Positions 56,937 through 64,000 of a DNA stretch of 64,000 nucleotides are shown here, in pieces. The stretch is from Noviherbaspirillum aerium (lineage in GTDB: Bacteria > Pseudomonadota > Gammaproteobacteria > Burkholderiales > Burkholderiaceae_D), in NCBI RefSeq assembly GCF_008929045.1, contig NZ_VFAH01000003.1, positions 310,001-374,000 of the forward strand. The letters run 5' to 3'. The notes beneath the pieces were generated by a model that saw nothing but the letters and a program-made list of their open reading frames with translations, made no database searches and was not told where the DNA came from. The position numbers were made by a program, and so were the translations under genes. Each line of letters begins with the position of its first letter. Positions within the stretch are counted from its first letter, which is position 1.

Positions 56937-58442
56937 TCAAATATCAAAGCTGATTCCCTGCGCCAGCGGCAAGGCGTGGCTGTAGTTCACCGTATTGGTC
57001 GCGCGCCGCATGTAGGCCCTCCATGCATCCGACCCCGATTCGCGCCCGCCGCCGGTTTCCTTTTCGCCACCGAAAGCGCCGCCGATCTCGGCGCCGCTGG
57101 GGCCGATGTTGACATTGGCGATGCCGCAGTCGCTGCCGGAGGCGGACATGAAGATTTCGGCTTCGCGGATGTCGGTGGTGAAGATGCTCGACGACAGGCC
57201 CTGCGGCACCGCATTGTTCCAGGCGATGGCCTGTTCCAGCGACTGGTAGCGGGCGACGTAGAGAATCGGCGCGAAGGTTTCATGATGCATCACGCTGGTC
57301 TGTTCCGGCATTTCCACCAGTGCCGGCATCACGTAATGGCCGCCCTCGCAGCCGGCCACCTGCACCCGGTTCCCGCCATGCACCTTTCCGCCTTCGGCGC
57401 GCGCCGCGTCCAGCGCCTGACGCATTGCCTCATGCGCCGCCGCGTCGATCAGCGGGCCGACCAGCGTGCCCTTTTCCAGCGGATTGCCGATGGCCAGGGT
57501 TTCATACACTTTCTTCAGGCGCGGCACCAGGGTGTCGTAGGCGCTGTCGTGCACGAACAGCCGGCGCAGCGTGGTGCAGCGTTGCCCCGCCGTGCCCACC
57601 GCCGAAAACACGATGGCGCGCGTCGCCAGTTCCAGGTCGGCGCTGGGAGCGACGATCATGGCATTGTTGCCGCCGAGTTCGAGCAGCGAGCGGGCCATGC
57701 GGCGCGCGCAGCGCTCGGCCACCGCGCGCCCCATGCGGGTGCTGCCGGTGGCGCTGACGAGCGGCACGCGGCTGTCGTCCGCCAGCATCTCTCCGGCGTC
57801 CCGCCCGCCGATGATCAGCGCCGACAGGCCGGCCGGCGCGTCGCTACCGAAACGCGCCGCCGCTCTTTCAAACAGGGCCTGCACCGCGATGGCGGTGAGC
57901 GGCGTTTTTTCTGATGGCTTCCACACCACGCTGTTGCCGCAGACGAAGGCCAGCGCCGCATTCCACGACCATACCGCCACCGGAAAGTTGAATGCCGAGA
58001 TCACGCCCACCACGCCGAGCGGATGCCAGGTTTCCATCATCCTGTGGCCCGGACGCTCGGATGCGATGGTGAGGCCGTACAGCTGCCGCGACAGCCCGAC
58101 GGCGAAGTCGCAGATGTCGATCATTTCCTGCACCTCGCCCAGGCCTTCCTGCAGGATCTTGCCGGCTTCCATCGTCACCAGCCGGCCCAGCGCTTCCTTG
58201 TTCGCGCGCAGTTCCTCGCCAAGCAGGCGCACCAGTTCGCCGCGGCGCGGCGCCGGAACGTTGCGCCATTGCAGAAAGGCGGCATGCGCACGCGCGATCT
58301 TGTCTTCGGTTTCCCGCGGCATGTCGGCACGCAGGCTGGCCATCATGGCGCCGTCGATCGGCGACCTGCCGTGCAGATCCTCGCCCTGGTAGCTTTCCAG
58401 TCCGACGCCCAGGCTGGCGAGCACATCCTTGATTGTCTCCAT
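56937..58442 (-). CDS. ALDH7-type alpha-aminoadipic semialdehyde dehydrogenase
   Basis: This 501-residue aldehyde dehydrogenase is of the ALDH7/antiquitin type, which oxidises alpha-aminoadipic semialdehyde (from lysine) to aminoadipate. It has ISAFNFPVAVWSWNAALA, general base Glu255 in LLELGGNNAMI and catalytic Cys289 in GTAGQRCTTLRR. The near-C-terminal GGEKETGGGRESGSDAW is typical of antiquitin. ATG 58442 has GAGGAG upstream and lies 11 bases after the lysine dehydrogenase-like gene. The two would form a short lysine degradation route. Confidence 0.9.
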   Translation of the reverse strand: METIKDVLASLGVGLESYQGEDLHGRSPIDGAMMASLRADMPRETEDKIARAHAAFLQWRNVPAPRRGELVRLLGEELRANKEALGRLVTMEAGKILQEGLGEVQEMIDICDFAVGLSRQLYGLTIASERPGHRMMETWHPLGVVGVISAFNFPVAVWSWNAALAFVCGNSVVWKPSEKTPLTAIAVQALFERAAARFGSDAPAGLSALIIGGRDAGEMLADDSRVPLVSATGSTRMGRAVAERCARRMARSLLELGGNNAMIVAPSADLELATRAIVFSAVGTAGQRCTTLRRLFVHDSAYDTLVPRLKKVYETLAIGNPLEKGTLVGPLIDAAAHEAMRQALDAARAEGGKVHGGNRVQVAGCEGGHYVMPALVEMPEQTSVMHHETFAPILYVARYQSLEQAIAWNNAVPQGLSSSIFTTDIREAEIFMSASGSDCGIANVNIGPSGAEIGGAFGGEKETGGGRESGSDAWRAYMRRATNTVNYSHALPLAQGISFDI

Positions 58443-58453
58443 CGCTGTTCTCC

Positions 58454-59545
58454 TCATGCCGCGTAAAAGCGGCCGAAACGGTTGTCCACGAAGTCTTGCA
58501 GTCTAGCCTGTTCCTGCCGCACCAGGCCGCGCTTCGGCAGCCGGCCCTGCAGCATCAGGTCGACCATGGTGCAGATGCCGGCCGCGGTGGTGATCTGGAT
58601 GGCCGACAGCAGATGGCGGTTGACTTCCTGGCTGTAGATTTTCCTTGCATAGGTTTCCTGCTCCAGCCGGCCCTCGCGCATGCCGCAGACGCTGGCAAAC
58701 ACCAGCACCACATCCTGCCTGGTGATGGGAATGGCGGTTTCCAGCACTTCCTTGAGGATGGGCCGGCGCTCCAGCAGCCCGAGCTGCAGATCGCGCACCA
58801 GCATTTTGACGATGTCGCGATGCCCCGGATAGCGCACCGTCTTGTAGTTCAGGTTCCGCACCCGGCCGGCCAGGCTCTCGCACAGCGTGCCGAGTCCGCC
58901 GGAGGTGTTGAAGGCTTCATAGTCGATGCCGTCGAGCGAGAAATGCTCGACTTCCTCCAGCGGCGAGACTTCGCGCAGATGGCCGTCGACAATGGCTTCG
59001 CAGGGATTGCAGTATTCATTGATGAGGCCGTCGGTGCTCCATGTCAGGTTGTATTTCAGCGCATTGCTGGGAAAGGTCGGCAAGGCGCCGACGCGCATGT
59101 TGACATCGCGCAGGGTGTCGAAGCGGCTGGCGACGTCGTTGGCGACGATGGAAATGAAGCCCGGCGCCAGGCCGCACTGCGGCACGAAGGCAGTGGCCGC
59201 ATCTTCCGCCAGCTGCTTGACGACGCGGGTGCTTTCCACGTCTTCGGTCAGGTCGAAATAATGGGCGCCCGCCTTCTTCGCCGCGCCGGCGATCACCGGC
59301 GTCAGGAAATAGGGGCAGGCGGAGAGCGCCACCTCATGGCCGTCGATCAGCTTCGCCACCGCGCCGCCGTCCGCGATGTCGGCCTGCACCGTCGTCACGT
59401 CGGGAAACTGCATCGCCTGCACATGGGCCAGGCGCTCCGGGTCGCGGTCGGCCACGGTGAGGCGGTAATCGCCGCTATGGGACAGGAGGTTGAGGATGGC
59501 GTCGCCGATCTTGCCGGCGCCGAGGAGAATGACTTTGGTTTTCAT
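58454..59545 (-). CDS. Saccharopine dehydrogenase family, probable lysine 6-dehydrogenase
   Basis: This 363-residue NAD(P)-dependent enzyme has an N-terminal Rossmann motif VILLGAGKIGDAI. A saccharopine-dehydrogenase-like C-terminal domain contains CGLAPGFISIVANDVA and NEYCNPCEAIVDG. Close relatives act as lysine 6-dehydrogenases giving alpha-aminoadipic semialdehyde (Delta1-piperideine-6-carboxylate). Its product is the substrate of the aldehyde dehydrogenase encoded 11 bases downstream, which supports that role. ATG 59545 has GAGGG upstream. It is divergent from an Lrp/AsnC regulator. Confidence 0.85.
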   Translation of the reverse strand: MKTKVILLGAGKIGDAILNLLSHSGDYRLTVADRDPERLAHVQAMQFPDVTTVQADIADGGAVAKLIDGHEVALSACPYFLTPVIAGAAKKAGAHYFDLTEDVESTRVVKQLAEDAATAFVPQCGLAPGFISIVANDVASRFDTLRDVNMRVGALPTFPSNALKYNLTWSTDGLINEYCNPCEAIVDGHLREVSPLEEVEHFSLDGIDYEAFNTSGGLGTLCESLAGRVRNLNYKTVRYPGHRDIVKMLVRDLQLGLLERRPILKEVLETAIPITRQDVVLVFASVCGMREGRLEQETYARKIYSQEVNRHLLSAIQITTAAGICTMVDLMLQGRLPKRGLVRQEQARLQDFVDNRFGRFYAA

Positions 59546-59720
59546 GTTGCCCTCTTTTCTTTCTGGTCTTGTCGATGCCTCTTGTCCGTCCATCGCAGCA
59601 TGGCTGCCGCGATGACGATGCAAAAAGTGTAAGTCCCTTGACTGTCAGAAAATAGAGAGCAAAGCGTCGTCACATTGTATGATTGCGCGACAGAATGACG
59701 AAACGGCGAGACAAAACGAC

Positions 59721-60167
59721 ATGAAGCCCGTGCTGGACGACATCGACAACAGGATTCTTGCGCTGCTGATGGATGATGCGCGCATGCCGGTGGCAACCAT
59801 TGCGAAGAAGGTCGATATCGCGCGCACCACCGCGATCGCCCGCATCGCCGGCCTGGAAAAACGCGGCGTGATCGCCGGCTACGGCGTGCGCCTGAATCAG
59901 GAGCTGTACCAGCCGGCGGTGCGCGCCTATGTCGGCATCGCGGTCGATCCGGGCAAGGCGGCCAACCTAGTCAAACTGCTGCAGAAGATGCCGGAGGTGG
60001 AAACCCTGTGCGCCGTCAGCGGCCCGGTCGATTACATGCTTACCCTGCGCTGCCAGTCCACCGGCGAACTCGACCGCCTGCTCGACCAGGTGGGCGCGAT
60101 CGACGGCGTGCGGCAGACATCGACCTCCATCATCCTGACCAAGAGAATTGACAGAAGTCCGGTCTGA
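59721..60167 (+). CDS. Lrp/AsnC family transcriptional regulator
   Basis: This 148-residue regulator has an N-terminal winged HTH (DDIDNRILALLMDDARMPVATIAKKV, ARTTAIARIAGLEKRGVIAGYGV). A C-terminal RAM/effector domain (VRAYVGIAVDPG, VSGPVDYMLTLRCQS) follows. It is divergent from the lysine dehydrogenase/ALDH7 genes and is the best candidate for their lysine-responsive activator. ATG 59721 is taken; an ATG at 59679 would add 14 residues of low complexity. The DNA just upstream has an imperfect direct repeat (GCGACAGAATGACGAAAC / GCGAGACAAAACGAC). Confidence 0.9.
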   Translation: MKPVLDDIDNRILALLMDDARMPVATIAKKVDIARTTAIARIAGLEKRGVIAGYGVRLNQELYQPAVRAYVGIAVDPGKAANLVKLLQKMPEVETLCAVSGPVDYMLTLRCQSTGELDRLLDQVGAIDGVRQTSTSIILTKRIDRSPV

Positions 60168-60253
60168 ACCGGCTGAAAACCATTAAGCTTCGCTACGCAG
60201 TTACGCGCGTGTTCGCGGGATGACGCGCCAGAAGCGGCTGAAGGGAGAAACCC

Positions 60254-60592
60254 ATGCACACCATTCCGGAATCAAAGAAAAATCATTTGTGGCGCAAGGT
60301 GGTCTGGCACACCGATCCGGACGAGCACCCGCTCGGCCCCTATCATTCCGCCGAGGTTTATTGCAGCGAAGAGTCCAACGGCTATGCGGTGTGGTACGTG
60401 CGCAAGCTGGCCAGGGATGACACGCGCGGCGTGCCGGGCGTGGAAAATGCCGATTACCTGCTGAACTACTTCGCCAAAAGCGCGCGCGACGATGCGATCG
60501 AGCGCGCGGTGCTGATCGCCAACAGCGATCCGTCCATGGACAGGATCATCGAGAACCTCGACCGGCTGGCGGCCGCCGGCCAGAAGGTCTGA
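60254..60592 (+). CDS. Hypothetical protein
   Basis: This 112-residue soluble protein is not recognised. It is rich in charged and aromatic residues, for example HLWRKVVWHTDPDEHPLGPYHSAEVY and YAVWYVRKLARDD. It has no Cys cluster, signal peptide or membrane segment. ATG 60254 has AAGGGAGAAA upstream, a good ribosome site, and the codon use matches neighbours, so it is probably a real gene. It may be co-transcribed with the Lrp-type regulator 86 bases upstream. Confidence 0.65.
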   Translation: MHTIPESKKNHLWRKVVWHTDPDEHPLGPYHSAEVYCSEESNGYAVWYVRKLARDDTRGVPGVENADYLLNYFAKSARDDAIERAVLIANSDPSMDRIIENLDRLAAAGQKV

Positions 60593-60614
60593 TCCGGCGC
60601 CTGCAGCCTGCAGC

Positions 60615-61607
60615 CTACAGCGGCCAGAGCGGCGGTTCCTGCATCAGCGCAACCTGTTCGCGCAATTCCAGCACGCGGTCCTGCCAGTAGCGCTGGGTAT
60701 TGAACCAGGGGAAGGCGGCCGGAAATGCCGGATCATGCCAGCGGCTGGCCAGCCACGCGGAATAATGGATCAGCCGCAGGGTGCGCAGGGCTTCGATCAG
60801 ATGCAGTTCGCGCTCGTTGAATTCGCAGAAGTCTTCATAGCCGGCAAGCAGATCCGACAATTGCCGCACCATGTCCTGGCGCTCGCCCGAAAGCAGCATC
60901 CACAGATCCTGGATCGCCGGTCCGGTGCGGCTGTCGTCGAAGTCGACGAAATGCGGACCGGCATCGGTCCAGAGCACATTGCCCACGTGGCAGTCCCCGT
61001 GCAGGCGCAGCATGCCGACCTCCCCGGCACGCTCATAGCAGCGCTGCACGCCTTCCAGCGCCTGGCGGACGACGCTTCGATACGCTTCCACGAGATCGTT
61101 CGGAATGAAGCCCTGCTCCAGCAGATACCGGTACGGCGTTTCGCCGAAGGAAGCCGGATCGAGCACAGGCCGGTGGGCGTAGGCCTGCGCGGCGCCGACC
61201 GCATGGATGCGGCCGATGAAACGGCCCAGCCATTCCAGGGTCCGGCTGTCGTCCAGTTCCGGCGCCCGGCCGCCGTGCCGGGGAAATACCGCGTAGCGAA
61301 AGCCCGCATGTTCGCGCAGCGTGCCCTGCGTCCCCAGACTGAGTGCCGGCACCACCGGAATCTCCTGCCCGGCCAGCGCATCGACGAAGCCATGCTCCTC
61401 GAGGATCGCCTCATCGCTCCAGCGGCGCGGGCGATAGAACTTCACGACCAGCGGCGGCCCCTCTTCCATGCCGACCTGGTAGACCCGGTTCTCATAGCTG
61501 TTGAGCGCCAGCAGGCGGCCATCGGAATAAAAGCCGCATTCTTCCAGCGCGGCAATGACGATGTCGGGAGTCAAGCCGGCAAAGGACTCGGGTTGGAAGG
61601 AATGCAT
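60615..61607 (-). CDS. srkA: Stress-response kinase A (SrkA/RdoA/YihE) family kinase
   Basis: This 330-residue protein kinase-like enzyme is of the choline/aminoglycoside kinase fold. It has the nucleotide-binding region [29 protein letters not shown], catalytic loop [12 protein letters not shown] (Asp205, Asn210) and metal Asp222 in [12 protein letters not shown]. coli SrkA phosphorylates Ser/Thr and protects from MazF-linked death under oxidative and envelope stress. A mazEF pair occurs elsewhere in this window but is not adjacent. The open frame extends beyond ATG 61607 without conserved content. Confidence 0.9.
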   Translation of the reverse strand: MHSFQPESFAGLTPDIVIAALEECGFYSDGRLLALNSYENRVYQVGMEEGPPLVVKFYRPRRWSDEAILEEHGFVDALAGQEIPVVPALSLGTQGTLREHAGFRYAVFPRHGGRAPELDDSRTLEWLGRFIGRIHAVGAAQAYAHRPVLDPASFGETPYRYLLEQGFIPNDLVEAYRSVVRQALEGVQRCYERAGEVGMLRLHGDCHVGNVLWTDAGPHFVDFDDSRTGPAIQDLWMLLSGERQDMVRQLSDLLAGYEDFCEFNERELHLIEALRTLRLIHYSAWLASRWHDPAFPAAFPWFNTQRYWQDRVLELREQVALMQEPPLWPL

Positions 61608-61794
61608 GATGGGCCGCGAAGAAGGGTCGATAAAAGATGGATGGCATGCAGCAAGACTGCAGCTTCCGGTACCGGCGTACCGTGCACCAGGGTCCTGCAG
61701 CCGCCAGTATAGTGGCCCGGCCTGCATTGTGCCCGCGCCGGCGCGCTGCCTCGGGTTACACTGTCGGCTTTCCAAGCCTTTACCAATCATTCCG

Positions 61795-62490
<696 letters not shown>

Positions 62491-62552
62491 CCTGGCGGCC
62501 TGAATGATCGTTCGCGGAGCGGCTGCGCCTCGCCTCCGCTCTCTTGCTGTTC

Positions 62553-62599
62553 ACCGCAGTCCCGGCGCCCCGTCATGCCCCGCGCGCCGGGACTGCGGT
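62553..62599. terminator. 16-bp perfect stem-loop between convergent genes
   Basis: Arms ACCGCAGTCCCGGCGC (62553-62568) and GCGCCGGGACTGCGGT (62584-62599) pair perfectly around a 15-base loop. No U-tract follows on either strand, so it may be a Rho-assisted or bidirectional terminator or a REP-like palindrome. Confidence 0.6.
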
Positions 62600-62671
62600 T
62601 CATATCGCCCCTGAAGTCCGGTTGCCAATGACTCTCACATGTGGCTCCGCAACCACCGCCGCCGAACGGTT

Positions 62672-63682
62672 CTACCCCAGTACGGAGTGGGCAATCGCCG
62701 TGTAAGCAGGAATCCCTATCACGATATTCAGCGGAAAGGTCACCCCGAGCGACATGCCGAAATACACCGATGGATTGGCCTCGGGAATGGAGTAACGCAC
62801 GACCGCCGGCACTGCTATGTAGGAGGCGCTCGCAGCGAGCACCATCAGCAGCGCCGCATTGCCGGCAGCGATACCGCACACGATGGAAAGGCCCAGTGCG
62901 AAGGCGGCATGCGCGACCGGCGCCAGCACTGCATAGAGAATCAGCCATGGTGACCGGCCGCGAAGCTGGCCGAGGTTGCGTGCGGTAAGCAGTCCCATGT
63001 CCAGGAGGAAGAAGGCCAGCATGCCCTTGAACAGGTCAATCGTGAATGGTGCCATGGCAGCCTTGCCGGCGTCGCCCGTGAGCAGGCCAACCAGCATGGC
63101 GCCGATCAGTAGCAGCTGAGTGCCGTCGGTGAATGATTCATGGAGAATCTTGCCGATCCGGGTGGGCTCGACCGGCCCGCCCGTCCCTCCCAATACGGCC
63201 GTGCCGCCGGCCGACAGCACCGGCTGCGCTCGGGCGGACTGGCGCAGGGAATTGGCGAGCAGCACGGCAATAATGATGGCCGGCGATTCCATCAGCGCCA
63301 TGGCGGCCGCCATATGGCCGCCATAGGCCAGTTGCTGTCCGTCCAGGTACTGGGTTGCGGTAATGAAGGTGACGGCGCTGACGGAGCCGTAGGTGGCTGC
63401 CACCGCCGCCGCGTCGAAGGACGGCAGGATGCGTTTCAGGAACTGATACCCGGCCAGCGGGATGACGACCGCCAGCAGGATGGCGCAACCGAGACTGACT
63501 GCGATTTCCGAAGTCAAGCCGGATTTCGCGAGGGCGAATCCGCCCTTCAGGCCAAGCGCCATCAGGAGATACAGGGAAAGAAAGCGTGAAATCGGCTGCG
63601 GGATTTCGAGGTTCGATTTCAGGCAACCGGCTAAAACACCAACCGCAAAGAAGAGGATGGCGGGATCGAGGAAATTTTGCAT
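62672..63682 (-). CDS. SbtA-like sodium-dependent bicarbonate transporter
   Basis: This 336-residue inner-membrane protein has about ten hydrophobic segments and the family pattern of SbtA (DUF897). It starts MQNFLDPAILFFAVGVLAG, has a soluble loop around residues 150-180, and ends with ASYIAVPAVVRYSIPEANPSVYFGMSLGVTFPLN. Cyanobacterial SbtA imports bicarbonate with sodium. In heterotrophs the family may serve anaplerotic carboxylation or other anions. It is divergent from a CbbR-like LysR gene, consistent with control by a carbon-status regulator. No SbtB-type partner gene is seen before the window ends. Confidence 0.88.
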   Translation of the reverse strand: MQNFLDPAILFFAVGVLAGCLKSNLEIPQPISRFLSLYLLMALGLKGGFALAKSGLTSEIAVSLGCAILLAVVIPLAGYQFLKRILPSFDAAAVAATYGSVSAVTFITATQYLDGQQLAYGGHMAAAMALMESPAIIIAVLLANSLRQSARAQPVLSAGGTAVLGGTGGPVEPTRIGKILHESFTDGTQLLLIGAMLVGLLTGDAGKAAMAPFTIDLFKGMLAFFLLDMGLLTARNLGQLRGRSPWLILYAVLAPVAHAAFALGLSIVCGIAAGNAALLMVLAASASYIAVPAVVRYSIPEANPSVYFGMSLGVTFPLNIVIGIPAYTAIAHSVLG

Positions 63683-63730
63683 GTTTTGTTTGCTGTCAAT
63701 AAAGGCAGTGCATGCTACCCCGCGCCAGCA

Positions 63731-63749
63731 ATAATTGAAAATCGATTAT
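63731..63749. promoter_or_regulatory. LysR-type operator candidate
   Basis: ATAAT-N9-ATTAT (63731-63749) is an interrupted palindrome containing a T-N11-A core, in the 94-bp space between the divergent transporter and LysR genes. This is the expected layout for a LysR-type regulator site. Confidence 0.6.
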
Positions 63750-63776
63750 CATGATGGCTAGAATAGATAAATCTCT

Positions 63777-64000
63777 ATGAATGCCACTTTTCGCCAGCTC
63801 CGCCTGTTTCTCTCGTTCACTGAACACCTGAGCATTACCGCTGCGGCGCAGGCCTGCCATGTCACTCAGCCGACCGTTTCCATGCAGTTGAAGGAATTGG
63901 CCGAGGCCGTCGGCATGCCGCTTTATGAACAGATCGGCAAGCGGCTTTACCTCACGCCGGCGGGCGAAGCCCTCGCAAGGACCGCTCGCGCCATGGAAGA
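63777..64000 (+). CDS. LysR family regulator, CbbR-like, N-terminal part
   Basis: Only the first 74 codons are present and the gene runs off the window. They encode the LysR winged HTH: RQLRLFLSFTEHLSITAAAQ then VTQPTVSMQLKELAEAVGMPL and GKRLYLTPAGEALAR. The pattern, especially QPTVSMQLKELAE..GMPLYEQIGKR, resembles CbbR/CmpR, which govern carbon fixation and bicarbonate uptake. Its divergent placement with the SbtA-like gene supports the idea. An interrupted palindrome lies between the two start codons. Confidence 0.85.
   Translation, partial: MNATFRQLRLFLSFTEHLSITAAAQACHVTQPTVSMQLKELAEAVGMPLYEQIGKRLYLTPAGEALARTARAME

Overview
The window reads as a chromosomal segment of a high-GC betaproteobacterium of the order Burkholderiales, most likely Oxalobacteraceae-like (a Herbaspirillum/Noviherbaspirillum type relative). 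This rests on gene content (intracellular PHA depolymerase, a soluble RnfB-like protein beside nth, DUF1841, a Gcr-type membrane protein, a MoxR/VWA pair, and the aruF-aruG-astD-astB-astE arginine pathway) and is an inference, not a measured phylogeny. About 60 protein genes, one tRNA-Lys and several small non-coding repeats can be supported. No rRNA, CRISPR array, prophage or complete insertion sequence was seen.

Layout. 1-5.7 kb: end of phaZ, rsxB-nth, DUF1841, three Hsp20 genes with a sigma-32-like promoter, two small cytochromes c. 5.9-11.7 kb: a large Gcr-family membrane protein, a moxR-GNAT-VWA operon, and a receiver-like protein that has lost its phospho-acceptor. 12-17.2 kb: parE, a lytic transglycosylase and parC. 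17.3-24.3 kb: an amino-acid cluster (aminotransferase, PhzF, RidA, EamA and LysE exporters, threonine dehydratase) divergent from a MocR regulator with repeated operator-like sites. 24.4-34.7 kb: htpG, two hotdog thioesterases divergent from a TetR regulator, a PanE-like reductase, Mpo1-like, AraC and SDR proteins, a DNA-deoxyinosine glycosylase, and a spermidine-synthase-like gene coupled to a PilB/GspE-type ATPase.

34.7-40.4 kb is the accessory part. It holds tRNA-Lys, two abutting miniature inverted-repeat elements, and a mazE-mazF-flhD-like-hypothetical run preceded by three evenly spaced copies of a 10-bp site. It also holds an unknown protein with a Cys-pair N-terminus, one membrane segment and a Cys-rich end. 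40.4-49.9 kb is an envelope/signalling block: an L,D-transpeptidase and a TPR protein, then a 1427-residue single-pass coiled-coil protein built from 98-residue repeats. That protein is divergent from a hybrid sensor kinase with a degenerate ATPase domain but intact receiver and HPt, which overlaps a CheY-like regulator gene.

50-64 kb: a second endonuclease III paralogue, the arginine succinyltransferase operon without astC, lysine catabolic genes divergent from an Lrp-type regulator, an SrkA/RdoA-type kinase, a YecA/SEC-C protein, and an SbtA-type transporter divergent from a CbbR-like LysR regulator cut off by the window end.

The least explained items are the 98-residue-repeat coiled-coil protein with its degenerate-kinase neighbour, the mazEF/orphan-flhD arrangement with phased sites, and the miniature repeat families around the tRNA and in the heat-shock region.
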